A stretch of DNA of 64,000 nucleotides from Pseudopyrenochaeta lycopersici (Eukaryota; Ascomycota; Dothideomycetes; Pleosporales; Pseudopyrenochaetaceae). Below, piece by piece: positions 33,701-42,804 of the stretch (position 1 is its first letter; every line of letters starts with the position of its first letter). The position numbers were made by a program, and so were the translations under genes. Under the pieces are notes generated by a model that saw nothing but the letters and a program-made list of their open reading frames with translations, was not told the origin of the DNA and made no database searches. The stretch is taken from contig NHZP01000056.1 in the NCBI GenBank assembly GCA_003313425.1, positions 62,001 through 126,000 of the forward strand, read 5' to 3'.

Positions 33701-34407
33701 TACCTATTATCATGGGAGCGATCAACAATCGGGAGTCATCATCTACTGGACTAAGCCCTTTTTTCTTCATGCACGGATATCATAACGAGCCGATACAACT
33801 CGTGGAAGAGCGCACAATCCAGCACCGAACGAAGAAGGATGGCGAAGTGCTAGCAGAAGATTTCCTCAAAAGACTTCAAGAAGCGACAGAATGGGCCCAG
33901 GCTGCAATAGCTATGGCACAGGAGAAACAACAACACCAGGCAAACAGAACCAGAACAGCAGCGCCGCATTACAAGGAGGGAGACTGGGTATTTCTCAACC
34001 TTAGGAATGTCAAAACAACAAGACCCTCGAAGAAGCTAGATTGGTTGCACGGCAAGTACCGAGTGGTACGACAAGTTAACTCCCACTCATATCAGCTCGA
34101 TGTCCCTGGTAGGATACATCCCGTTTTCCACGTCGACCTACTACGACCTGTACCAAATGATCCCCTTCCATCTCAGAAGGTCGGTGACAGCCAACCAGGC
34201 CCCTTACTTATCGATGGGGAGGAAGCCTGGCTAGTTGAGCGAATACTAGACGAAAGGACTACAAAACGGGGCCGGAGATACTTCAAGGAAGCACGTGTGA
34301 AGTGGGTTGACTATACGAATCCAACCTGGGAGCCAGTCGAGAATGTGCGCATGACTGATGCTTGGAAGCTATGGACGAAGGCGCGCAAAAAGGGAGGAGG
34401 GGAGTAA
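30769..34407 (+). CDS. pol: Pol polyprotein (PR-RT-RH-IN-chromodomain)
   Basis: 1212 codons without a stop. Aspartic protease motif DSG at residues 23-25. Reverse transcriptase with [20 protein letters not shown] and the YIDD active site at about 390. RNase H motif [13 protein letters not shown] at about 537. Integrase HHCC finger ([12 protein letters not shown]...CEVCG) at about 785-825, and catalytic DDE with SIDFITD at about 853, TSDRGPQF at about 915 and TERMNQEIE near 952. A C-terminal chromodomain ([10 protein letters not shown]...[13 protein letters not shown]) spans about 1152-1195. Chromodomains of this group steer integration to modified histones. All key residues are present, so the element is probably competent if Pol is expressed past the gag stop. 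Confidence 0.96.
   Translation: [1212 protein letters not shown]
34387..34404 (+). promoter_or_regulatory. Polypurine tract
   Basis: An 18-base all-purine run AAAAAGGGAGGAGGGGAG ends three bases before the 3' LTR and overlaps the last pol codons. It is the expected primer for plus-strand DNA synthesis. Confidence 0.85.
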
Positions 34408-34594
34408 TGTAACGGGCTAGGCCTATGTCCGAGGCTGCGCCATCGTGCACAGATATACGGCTCGTGCGGGTGGCTCGCGCTCGTGAACTTTATAACCTCG
34501 CGTGGCACTTAATCCTCCCCTTTTTCTTCCCATCTTGGTTGTAGATAGCATCTGGACTAGATAGCTGGAATCCAGTTACTAGAGACCGCTCACA
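34408..34594 (+). repeat. 3' LTR
   Basis: 187 bp, identical by eye to the 5' LTR. The following ATCAG is the right copy of the target duplication. Confidence 0.97.
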
Positions 34595-35772
34595 ATCAGC
34601 CCGTCTTTATTGATGCGGTGGGCATCTTCCATATGACCGTTTGCTTGGCTTGTAGATGCAGCATCGTACATGTGAGTGATTGCGGCCTTCTTCTGGTGAC
34701 ACTCTTTACAGAGCCAGAAGCGGTGACCAGAACCATCTTTTTCGACATCATATCCATACTCCCATACCCAGCCTGTACGGGACCTTCTTCTATATTTGCG
34801 TATATGATAGCCTGGAAGGCGACTCCAATCGATGCCTTCGTAGCCAGTGTTGTCGGCGGATGACGAAGTGTCTACAGTCACCTCTCTGCTGGTATCTGAT
34901 GGATTGAGGTCGGCGGGGGTTTCAAGGTCGCTTTGAGCGGCAGAAAGAGCAGTAGAGAGTACCGTTGATGTCTCATCGGCGTTCATAGATGGAACGATTT
35001 ACAGCAACGGTGGTAGAGATAACTGAAGATGTTAAAATCAGCAGGCTATATCTGGAAGCATGCAAGCAGCGGTCGATAGGACGGAATGAATTTAATTGAC
35101 CTTCTACTCGTGGAGGTGGGTGCTGCATATATATTTCATTAGTACGATAGGCAACATTAAGCCACAATAAGCTATAGCAGGCCATGACGGTGAGAAGTGA
35201 CTCAGAGATGTTCAGGAATGAGCCAGACCAGGCAGAGGCGCGGCTAACAGTCTTTGCAACGAATGTTGCCTAATGCAGAGAACGTTGATTGGACAATATT
35301 ATAACAGCGGAGGTTGAGTACTGCTGCCATCCAAATTATTCAAATATCCAAATAAATCTGGGCGTCACGATTTGATTTGATTTGGATAGATATATCCTCT
35401 ATTTGATTTGATTTGATTTGCCAAGATTTGGATCGATTTGGATTTGATTTATTTGTTGACAAGCCTGCCCGTTCCTGCCGGCGGCGTGTTTTCCTGGTTC
35501 GTTGGGTCGACTGTTGCTCTAGTATTGGCCTGCTTCAGTCCTCTTCCGGATTGCGGCCGGTTTCTGGTGATCTGGGTGACCTGTGCCGATGCTGTGTTTT
35601 GGCCGGACCTGCTTCTGCGCACAGTAGCAGACATCTCCTGCTGAACAGCTCTTTACAGACAAGGTCACATGACCACTGCCTTCATCGCCCATCTTGACAT
35701 TATCATAGTATGTTTGCTGAATCTTCTTTATAGTTAAGCTAATTAATTCTACAGGCTAGTCCTTATTCTATT

Positions 35773-35990
35773 GGTGAACAGTCTCCTCTTGAATACTGGC
35801 TTGAGCCAACGCAGCAGAAGACGTATCCTGAACTCAGTTCAATGGCCATCACAATATTCTCTATACCCGCGATGTCTGCAGAGGTAGAGCGTGTATTTAG
35901 TAGTTCTTGGCGTACGATCTCATAGGATTAAACGAGGCTTTCAATCAAGACGCTAGAGATGCTGGAGTGCTTAAAGCATTGGATCACGAG
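35773..35990 (+). pseudogene. hAT C-terminal relic
   Basis: One plus-strand frame reads LEYWLEPTQQKTYPELSSMA and IFSIPAMSAEVERVFSSSWR, the hAT dimerisation domain, with TAG and TAA shortly after. It stops where hAT-G begins at 35991, so hAT-G probably inserted at the end of this older copy. Confidence 0.7.
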
Positions 35991-38889
35991 CAGGCTTGTC
36001 GTCAACAGTTGGATTATTGCCAATACCAATATATATTGCCAATACCAATACCAATACCAATCCAATAGGGTTCTAGCCTTATTGGCAGCTTATTGGCAAA
36101 TACTATATAGTTTCTTCTGCATTTTCTGGCCTTATAAGTGCTGCAAATCACGTATTGGCAGTAATTTAATTGTATATATAAGTAAATGCTTGATATATTA
36201 CTGCTCTTTAAGTGTAGTTGTAGATGCTCGGCAAAGCCTCGGCTAGCTGACAGAACCCCTCAAATTTGAACACTCAGCACCCCCCAAGTTATTCTAGCCA
36301 TTAACAACCAAACTTTATCGAATTCCATTCACATACGGTCTGTTTCATTAAATATGGACCCTACAGAACAGGCAAATGATACAGCTTCTGTAGCTCATTA
36401 CTCATCTCCAACGCCAGCGGCCAGCCGCGAACGAACTGCTAGTCAGTCTACTTCTAGCGAGCATGCTGCAACAAGATCTTCCAAAAAGCGAGCTCTTAGA
36501 ATATGGTCCTACGCCCGGAGGCCAGGCCCTAGCGAACCAACGCATGATAAGAACCGCAATCCAATCTGGTACTGTGCAGATCCAGGATGCAACACTCCTC
36601 ATCTTGTGTATAGTGTCCAGTCAACAAACGCTGCTCGAAACCATATGAAATCAAAGCATAGTATAATTGTTAAAAAAGAGGAAGAGTCTCTAGTTAGGAA
36701 AGCAACAAATATGTTACTAGAGAAGTCATTTAAGAATGCAGAAGAGCAGGTTAACGAAAAGAGAGAGAAAGTGCAGAGGGAGGTGTTTTTATCTGTTATT
36801 AAGAGAGAGGAAGTTTAAGAGGCTCTAGCTCGACTTATCGTAGCCCAGAACTTACTGTACAACGCTGTTGAATGGCCAGAATTACGCAGTATTCTTATTT
36901 AACTTAATCCGGCAGTAAAACCCTTCCTTATCGATTCTCACACAACTGTCCCTCGTGTTATTGAAACCTGCTTTAATTCACGCCGAGAGGAAGTTAAAGC
37001 TGAGATGCTTAATACAGAATATGAAATACACCTCGCTGCAGACGCCTGGAGTGGCCCTAATCGCAAACGGTTCCTTACTATAACAGCCCACTTTGTTAAC
37101 CGCGATGGTATCCTTCGGAAGTATACTCTTGGATTTATTGAGCTACTAGACTCTAAGAAGGGAATTCACCAGTTCGAAGCTCTTCTTCCCTACCTAGAGA
37201 AGTATGAGATATGGGCAAAGCTGGGCTACTTTATTGGCGATAATGACGGCACTAATGACGTCCTCTGCCGTCAACTTGAGGCCTGGCTTAGACTTAAAGG
37301 TATCCAGAATTGGAAGGCAGCCCACCGAAGAATCCGCTGCCAAGGGCACGTTCTCAATATCATCGCTTCAGCGTTCTTATTTGCTAAGGACAAAGAAGCT
37401 GTTGAAGCTGTGATAAAGCAGCTTACAGAGGATGAGACACTTAGTTTTGAGAAGGTGCTAACAGAGAACTTTGAAGAAGCTACAGCTATCAAATGGCGTC
37501 AAATGGGCCCACTTGGAAAGCTTCATAACTTCGTTAAGTGGCTCCGATCCAATTACAATGAGTACCACAAGTTTAAGCAGATAGCTGGCCGGACAATACT
37601 GATGGACAACGACACCCGGTGGAATAGCTGGCTTCAAATGCTGGAGGTGGCTTGCGATAACGAAGATACCGTCAACAAGTTCCTACACTCAAACTACAGC
37701 CAACTTAAAAGGGACTATCTTACTCCTAGTGATTAGGAGCTCCTCTACTATACTCGCGACTTCCTTAAACCTCTCGAACAAGCTACTAAGTTCTGTGAGA
37801 GCCCTTTTGCTTGCCTGGATCGAACACTATACACAATGGACTTTATACTTGCTCATTTAAAGGAATCTGAGGTAGGTAATATTAATTTTTCCTAAAGTCT
37901 ACTGAGATATGAACCTAGATTCTGAAGCTAATATTTTACAGGAGCAACACAAGAACAACCCTACCCTTCTTAGCAGCATTCGAACAGCGTGGTATTCCTT
38001 TGATAAATACTTTATCAAAGCTAACGAGGTCCCTGCCTACTGCGCAGCCACACTCCTTCACCCTTCCCGTTGAAAGAACTATCTAGAACGCAATTGGGAG
38101 CCTAAATGGGTAAAGGATATATCTCCAAAGGTGCAGAAGTACTGGGAGAGCAACTTCAAGGGCAAACACCCTGCTATAGTGGATGATATCTCAATACATC
38201 CTATGGCAACAGATAAGTTCGCCCAGTGGCACCAGAAGCAGAGGCTTGCTGTACACGCTGCAGATGAGTTTATCTCCTTTACTGAGAATGATCCCTGTGA
38301 GCTCCCTCTTAACATAGAGCCTTATGAGTGGTGGCTACAGCCTCAGCAACAGAAGAGCTATCCGAACTTATTAAAAATGGCTGTTAATATTCTTTCTTGT
38401 CCCTCTATGTCTGCTGAGCCGGAACGTGTCTTTTCTGGGGCTCGTCGCACTATATCATGGTTAAGAATTAAGCTTGGATTAAAGAATATTGAGATAGGAG
38501 AGTGTTTGAAGTCATGGCAACGTATATATGTTCAGAGGGACGGTGAATATGTAGCAGAGCTGAGAGCACTTAACGAGCGTTGGATTCAAGACGACAACCC
38601 AGAAGTCCTTGGACGCGATGATGATAGTCATATGCCTTTAGATGATACGCAGAGTGAGTCACTGGAGTCTAGCATCTTATCTGGCCCTCGTACTATTAAT
38701 TCCGAAAGTCTGTTTGTAGAGTAGAACTATTATACCATGCCAAGACTGGCGATAGGCGTATTGGCAACCTTATTGGCACGTTATTGATACATTATTGGCA
38801 CATTATTGGTATTGGCAAAACGGTTAACCAATATCTTGGTATTGGCAAAAAGTGCCAATAGCCTTATTGAATTGTTGACGACAAGCCTG
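35991..38889 (+). mobile_element. hAT-G transposon
   Basis: Ends CAGGCTTGTCGTCAACARTT are inverted at 35991 and 38889. They share the first ten bases with hAT-D. Subterminal zones carry many copies of ATTGGCA/TGCCAAT and CCAATA on both sides (36015-36170 and 38745-38870). Flanks TCACGAGC and TCATGAAT differ only by transitions, so they may be a RIP-altered duplication, though this needs a one-base offset at the left end. About 2.9 kb. Confidence 0.8.
36354..38724 (+). pseudogene. hAT-G transposase
   Basis: From ATG 36354 the frame gives a BED-like finger (WYCADPGCNTPH...NHMKSKHS), the hAT core (AADAWSGPNRKRFLTI, RIRCQGHVLNIIASAF, MDNDTRWNSW) and, after a 70-bp intron at 37872-37941 (GTAGGT...GCTAAT...ACAG, phase 0), the dimerisation domain (LSCPSMSAEPERVFSGARR). 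Stops are a TAA at 36818, a TAA at about 36900, a TAG at about 37735 and a TGA near 38072. All are single transitions from Gln or Trp codons. It is closely related to hAT-J by eye (shared ALARLIVAQNL/ALAQLIVMRNL region). Confidence 0.8.
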
Positions 38890-38949
38890 TCATGAATTAC
38901 ATTAGTAAGCAGCTATCACCAGTCTTGGCAAGGTATTGAAGTTCGAGAG

Positions 38950-39584
38950 TTTACCTAATAGGTGATATGGCCTTGATTTGAGGCTGTAGAGTTCTGCCAA
39001 AAGTTCTATCGCGAGTCCTGGCTTGGTGTAGTAGTGTAGCCGTCGCTGTCGTTATTAAATACCTCTTGGTTCTCATCATTCTTCTCATCCTCATCCAACC
39101 TGTCCAGTAGCTCCCTCCTCCAGTCGGCAGCAATCCCTGTACGAAGCCAGCTCTTCAAACACTCACTCCTCTCTATAGTAGCAGCGCCAAGCTTAAATCT
39201 TGACTAGCTTATAGTCCTCCGGGCGCCGGAAAAGATCCTTTCCGGCTCTGCCGACATAGCTGGAATAGAGAGGATCTTAATAGCCATACGAGAGAGCGAC
39301 GGGTAGGCCTGGCGATTGGCTGGCTGCAGCCACCAGTCTAGCGATGATGTTCTAGTAGGTAGCTTGGCCAGCGGTGGGCTATTGATGAAGTGTTCGAATT
39401 CGTCGACGAACGAATTCATCGCATGAGCTCGTTCGAATAGGTCGTACGCATCAGGTTCCTTGTTCCTATCCTCACTATCTAGTATTTCATCGGCAGTGTA
39501 TTTATCTTTGTATTGATTCACCCAAAGTCGGCGTGTTGCATCAATAGTTTTCTTCTTCCAATCTGTCTTCCACTCCCGCTTCAA
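38950..39584 (-). pseudogene. hAT C-terminal relic, cut by hAT-I
   Basis: Minus-strand frame with WKKKTIDATRRLWVNQYKDK, LDWWLQPANRQAYPSLSRMA and ILSIPAMSAEPERIFSGARR, then stops. It is the end of an older hAT gene whose upstream part is cut by hAT-I at 39585. Confidence 0.7.
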
Positions 39585-42500
39585 CAGAGTTGCTAACAAG
39601 CCGGCCAGGCCGGCCAATGCTTTCGGCCTGGCCGGCCTGGTTTTACGCCAACCAACGGCCTGGCCTGGCCGGCCTGAGTAGTAGAAAGAGCCTGGCCTGG
39701 CCGGCCTGGCCTGGGAAAAGCCTGAAAAGCCTGAATTGGTATTACTAATCTAATTTCTTGAACCTTGATTGGCCCATTTCTTCATCTAACCATTCGTCTT
39801 CCTCTGGCCATTCCCAAAGCTTGTATAATTTATCGACAGCGTCGCCACTGAGGGAGGAGGCATTTAAGTTTTTGTTATCTAAGTAGATCAGCAATACGCC
39901 CATATTAAGGGTATTAACTTACCTGCAAAGCCTTTGCTGATCCAACTCCTAACGCACGTCAACGCAGCTGTAAGCTGGCCGGATAGCTTCCTCTGTTTTG
40001 GTTCTAACATATCTCCAACTTCTAAAAAGAGGCGCTCACAGTCAGCAGAAGCAGCAGGAATTAAGAGTATATCAAGGGCCATCCGAGATAGATTCGGGTA
40101 TTCTGTAGATAGAGAGAGCCAATAAGCAATCGGATCAATTGCGTGGGGGTGATCTCTTGGAAGGTTATCCACTCTCTTCTACCGTATAAACTCATCTCCC
40201 ACGTCGTCTCCTGGCGTCTTAACGGGCCCAGTATATTGATCGATATCGTCGTCAATCTCAGCGTCGTACCTTACGCGTTTTGGCCGTGGCGGGGTCTCTG
40301 AACAGTTACCGGATTCACCCTTGTACAACTGCCAGAGAGCTTAAAACTGCGCGTTGTTATAGTTAAGCCAGTGAGGGTATCCAGCCAAGAGTTATCGCAA
40401 TAGAATTTGTACTGGGGATAGAGGATTGTGGCCGTGTAATACGCTGGAGAGTCGTCGAGCTTAACGTAGTATTTGCGAAGCTTCTTCCAAGCAGCGCGAA
40501 TATTGTAAAGCTCATGATCTTCGGGAGCGTCCGCCTCGTTATAGTCAACATCTTTTAAGAAGTCAAACTGGCTCTCGTACTTGCGGAGGAGATATTCAAA
40601 AGTTGGAATAACCTCGTAAAGAGCACCAAAACGCCCACATTTTCCTCGTCCTTCGAGTCTCTTTGAGGCAACCTTGAGTGGCTGTAATATCCGAATATAG
40701 TCTATAATAACCTGCCAATCCTGGGCCGTCAATCCTTCGGTCCTCATCTAATCAGGTACGTCAACCAGCGCGGCGTTTGGGTTGCGGGCGACCCGAGTAG
40801 CCATTTCCATCCGATACTGTCCAATATGGTATTGCGTGTACGCGGCAAGGGGTTGTTGTAGCTCAACAGCGCGCTCAAAAGCGTCGTGATATGAATTCCA
40901 GCGGGTAGTGCCAGGTTTCTTGATTTCTTTGACTCGAAACTTTGGATCTGGTAGCTGCTCATTGGCCTTGATCTGAAAATCGCGTAAGAGGTCGTGTTGC
41001 TGCGGAGTTAAGATGTACGCTATTACGTCTCGGAGCATGCCTAACGGCCCGTCTTTTCTCCACTCTTACAGATATCTTACCTCTAATTTGGCTTCTTCAG
41101 CGCTCTCCCTAGTATTTACTTCAAGTACTTTCTTATCAATGCCGAAGATTACGGTTTAGCCAACAAGGTTAAGCGTGTGAGGGCTGCAGCGTACTCTCCA
41201 GTAGGTACCGTTAAAGTAGTAGTGTTTTGCGAGGATGTCGACAGCAACGTTATTAGAGCCAATATTGTCGAGTACAAAATAGCCAACCTAGCTAGACTCG
41301 ATCCCGAACTTCTGGATTACGTCATTGACAACCTCACCAAGCCTCTCGCCCGTGTGAGCACCGGCTAGCTGTGGTAACGCAATAGGATATTCGTGTTTAT
41401 TGCCGTCGTCATCAAGATAGTGTATATAGACGCCAAGAAACGCTTTCTTGCCACCCTTTGCCGTCCAGCCGTCAAAGGTAAAGTGTATTAGTGAGCGCGC
41501 TAATAAGAGATGCCGGCGTACAGTAGAGAGGAGTAGATCGTATTATGTCATTACAAAATGCGTAACTGACTAGTAGTTCTTCCAAACCGCTACTGCGGCT
41601 TCAGGGTTAGCAGCAGCAATCATCTCTTTAAACGCAGAAGTCTCGAATTCGCGTAACAGATGGTTATTTTGAAGGAGCCAGATGACGGCTTTCATCCGAA
41701 AAGACTGTACGTCAAAGTAGCCAATCTCATTGGCTATCTCCTAAGAGACCTCAAACCCGCCTTTAATAAGGCCCCGTAAGGTTTGTTGACTGGACTCCAT
41801 CTGGACAGTAACTTTTCCGTCCTTACACAATCTATGGCCAGGTCTGTTCATCCCTAGATGGCGTGCGGCAGCTGAAACAGATAATGTAACATCAAAGATA
41901 TGATTATGAGTGGACTTCTTAAGATGGCAATATCTACAGACGAAAAATGTCCGTTTTGGGTTCTTCAGCGAAGCCACACGGTATCCGTACTTGTAGATCC
42001 AGCTCAGTTGCCTCTTCTGCGTTCGGAGAGGCTTAATGTATTGCTTAATCGCTTCCTACTGAATCCTATCGTAATTATCCGTATATCGCTCATCATCAGA
42101 GGAGATATCGCTATCGTTAGGGGGGAGGGCTTTAGCGGCAGTTGCGGCAGCAGTCTTGGTTGGCGCGTCAAGGAGAGCGCTACGGAGCTCCTCCTTAAAG
42201 GTTTGAATATTTTCCTAAGTAGCCTGTGTATCACGGGTGCGCTTTTTCGATCAGACTTAACATGGCATAGTAGAGGTCTTTAACGGAGGAGTTAGGCTCG
42301 AGGAAGTTCCAGTATTAAAGGGTTTAAGCCAATCACAATCTCCCAGGTAGCACTTAGAAAATTATGATTAGCTCGTGTTGCTTAAACCCTGTCAGTGAGC
42401 CTTGGCAAAATTTTGCGGCTAGTTCATCCGATCTCAACTCAACTAAACTTTGATTTGTACGGCTTCATATACATACCTACCAGACCGAAACCAGGCTACC

Positions 42501-42602
42501 AGGCCGCGACCTTCGGCCTGGCTTGGCCGGCCTGGTTTTCTGCGAGTCGCGGCCTGGCTTGGCCTGCTTGCTTAAAAGCAGGCCGGCTTGTTAGCAACTC
42601 TG
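39585..42602 (-). mobile_element. hAT-I transposon
   Basis: Ends CAGAGTTGCTAACAAGCCGG are inverted at 39585 and 42602. Dense GGCCTGGCC/GGCCGGCC arrays fill the inner 130 bp at both ends. The TIR start equals that of the 159-bp MITE at 13935. Flanks CGCTTCAA and GTAGCCGA do not match. 3018 bp. Confidence 0.85.
39888..42200 (-). pseudogene. hAT-I transposase, RIP-damaged
   Basis: A BED-type finger (FFVCRYCHLKKSTHN) lies near 41930-41880, then the hAT core (FETSAFKEMIAAANPEA at about 41640, TFDGWTAKGGKKAFLGV at about 41470, VRCSPHTLNLVG at about 41185, GTTRWNSYHDAFERAV at about 40900). The dimerisation domain (LLIPAASADCERLFLEVGDM) lies near 40060. Frame is kept over long stretches, but TAG/TAA codons occur at about 41745, 41568, 41547, 41262 and 41160. 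They fit single transitions. Confidence 0.75.
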
Positions 42603-42804
42603 GTAGCCGAATAGCCTCATATTGAGAGCTAATTGTACTTGAAATCTTTCAAATTTCTAGCTATTTCATATATAAATCTCTGACTAAATATATGTATTAT
42701 ACAAATCATATTCATGCCCTCAAAACTATACATATTCATCGTGAATAGTTTATGTATAGTATTTTATTCATGAATAGTAAAATATACATAGCAACCCTGC
42801 CCAG
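42603..42804. other. AT-rich stretch with a lone hAT-like end
   Basis: Reading leftwards from about 42797 the sequence starts CAGGGTTGCTATGTATATTT followed by repeated ATTCATGAATA/TGAATA motifs, like a hAT terminus with subterminal repeats. The hAT-J gene stops against it. I found no partner end, so this may be a broken element. Confidence 0.45.

Larger units (their letters stand above)
29336..34594 (+). mobile_element. Gypsy-type chromovirus LTR retrotransposon, young
   Basis: Two 187-bp LTRs (29336-29522 and 34408-34594) look identical base for base, start TGTAACGG and end CTCACA. The 5-bp duplication ATCAG is perfect at 29331-29335 and 34595-34599. Both gag and pol are full-length. Domain order protease, RT, RNase H, integrase, chromodomain identifies a chromovirus of the Tf1/sushi/Maggy type. 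It inserted into hAT-D. Identical LTRs and absence of stop-rich decay indicate a recent insertion that escaped RIP. Confidence 0.97.
25581..34986 (-). pseudogene. hAT-D transposase, split by hAT-E and Gypsy
   Basis: Minus-strand gene in three blocks. 34986-34600 has the N-terminus and BED finger (FWLCKECHQKKAAITH). 29335-28015 has the core (LLIRWVACDSVPF, NISFDTWSSRKF, RLRCCGHIINLVARS, ITDNATRWNSS). 26190-25581 has the dimerisation domain (FSIPAMSSEPERIFSLTGQM). The Gypsy insertion falls between BED and core, and with one ATCAG copy the frame reads on from INKDGL to MSPLRKKQG. A frameshift at about 28800, two TAG codons at about 28500-28535 and a TAA near 28045 add to the damage. A 45-bp intron at 28110-28154 (GTGAAT...CCAG) is predicted. 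Confidence 0.8.
25433..35467 (-). mobile_element. hAT-D: outer hAT element holding two nested insertions
   Basis: Outer ends match as inverted repeats: CAGGCTTGTCATCAAATAAA at 25433 and its near-complement ending at 35467. Subterminal TTTGATTTGA arrays lie at 25470-25540 and about 35370-35455. Removing hAT-E (26199-28006) and the Gypsy element (29336-34594) with their duplications leaves about 3 kb, the usual size for a fungal hAT. No 8-bp duplication matches at the outer flanks. Confidence 0.8.
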
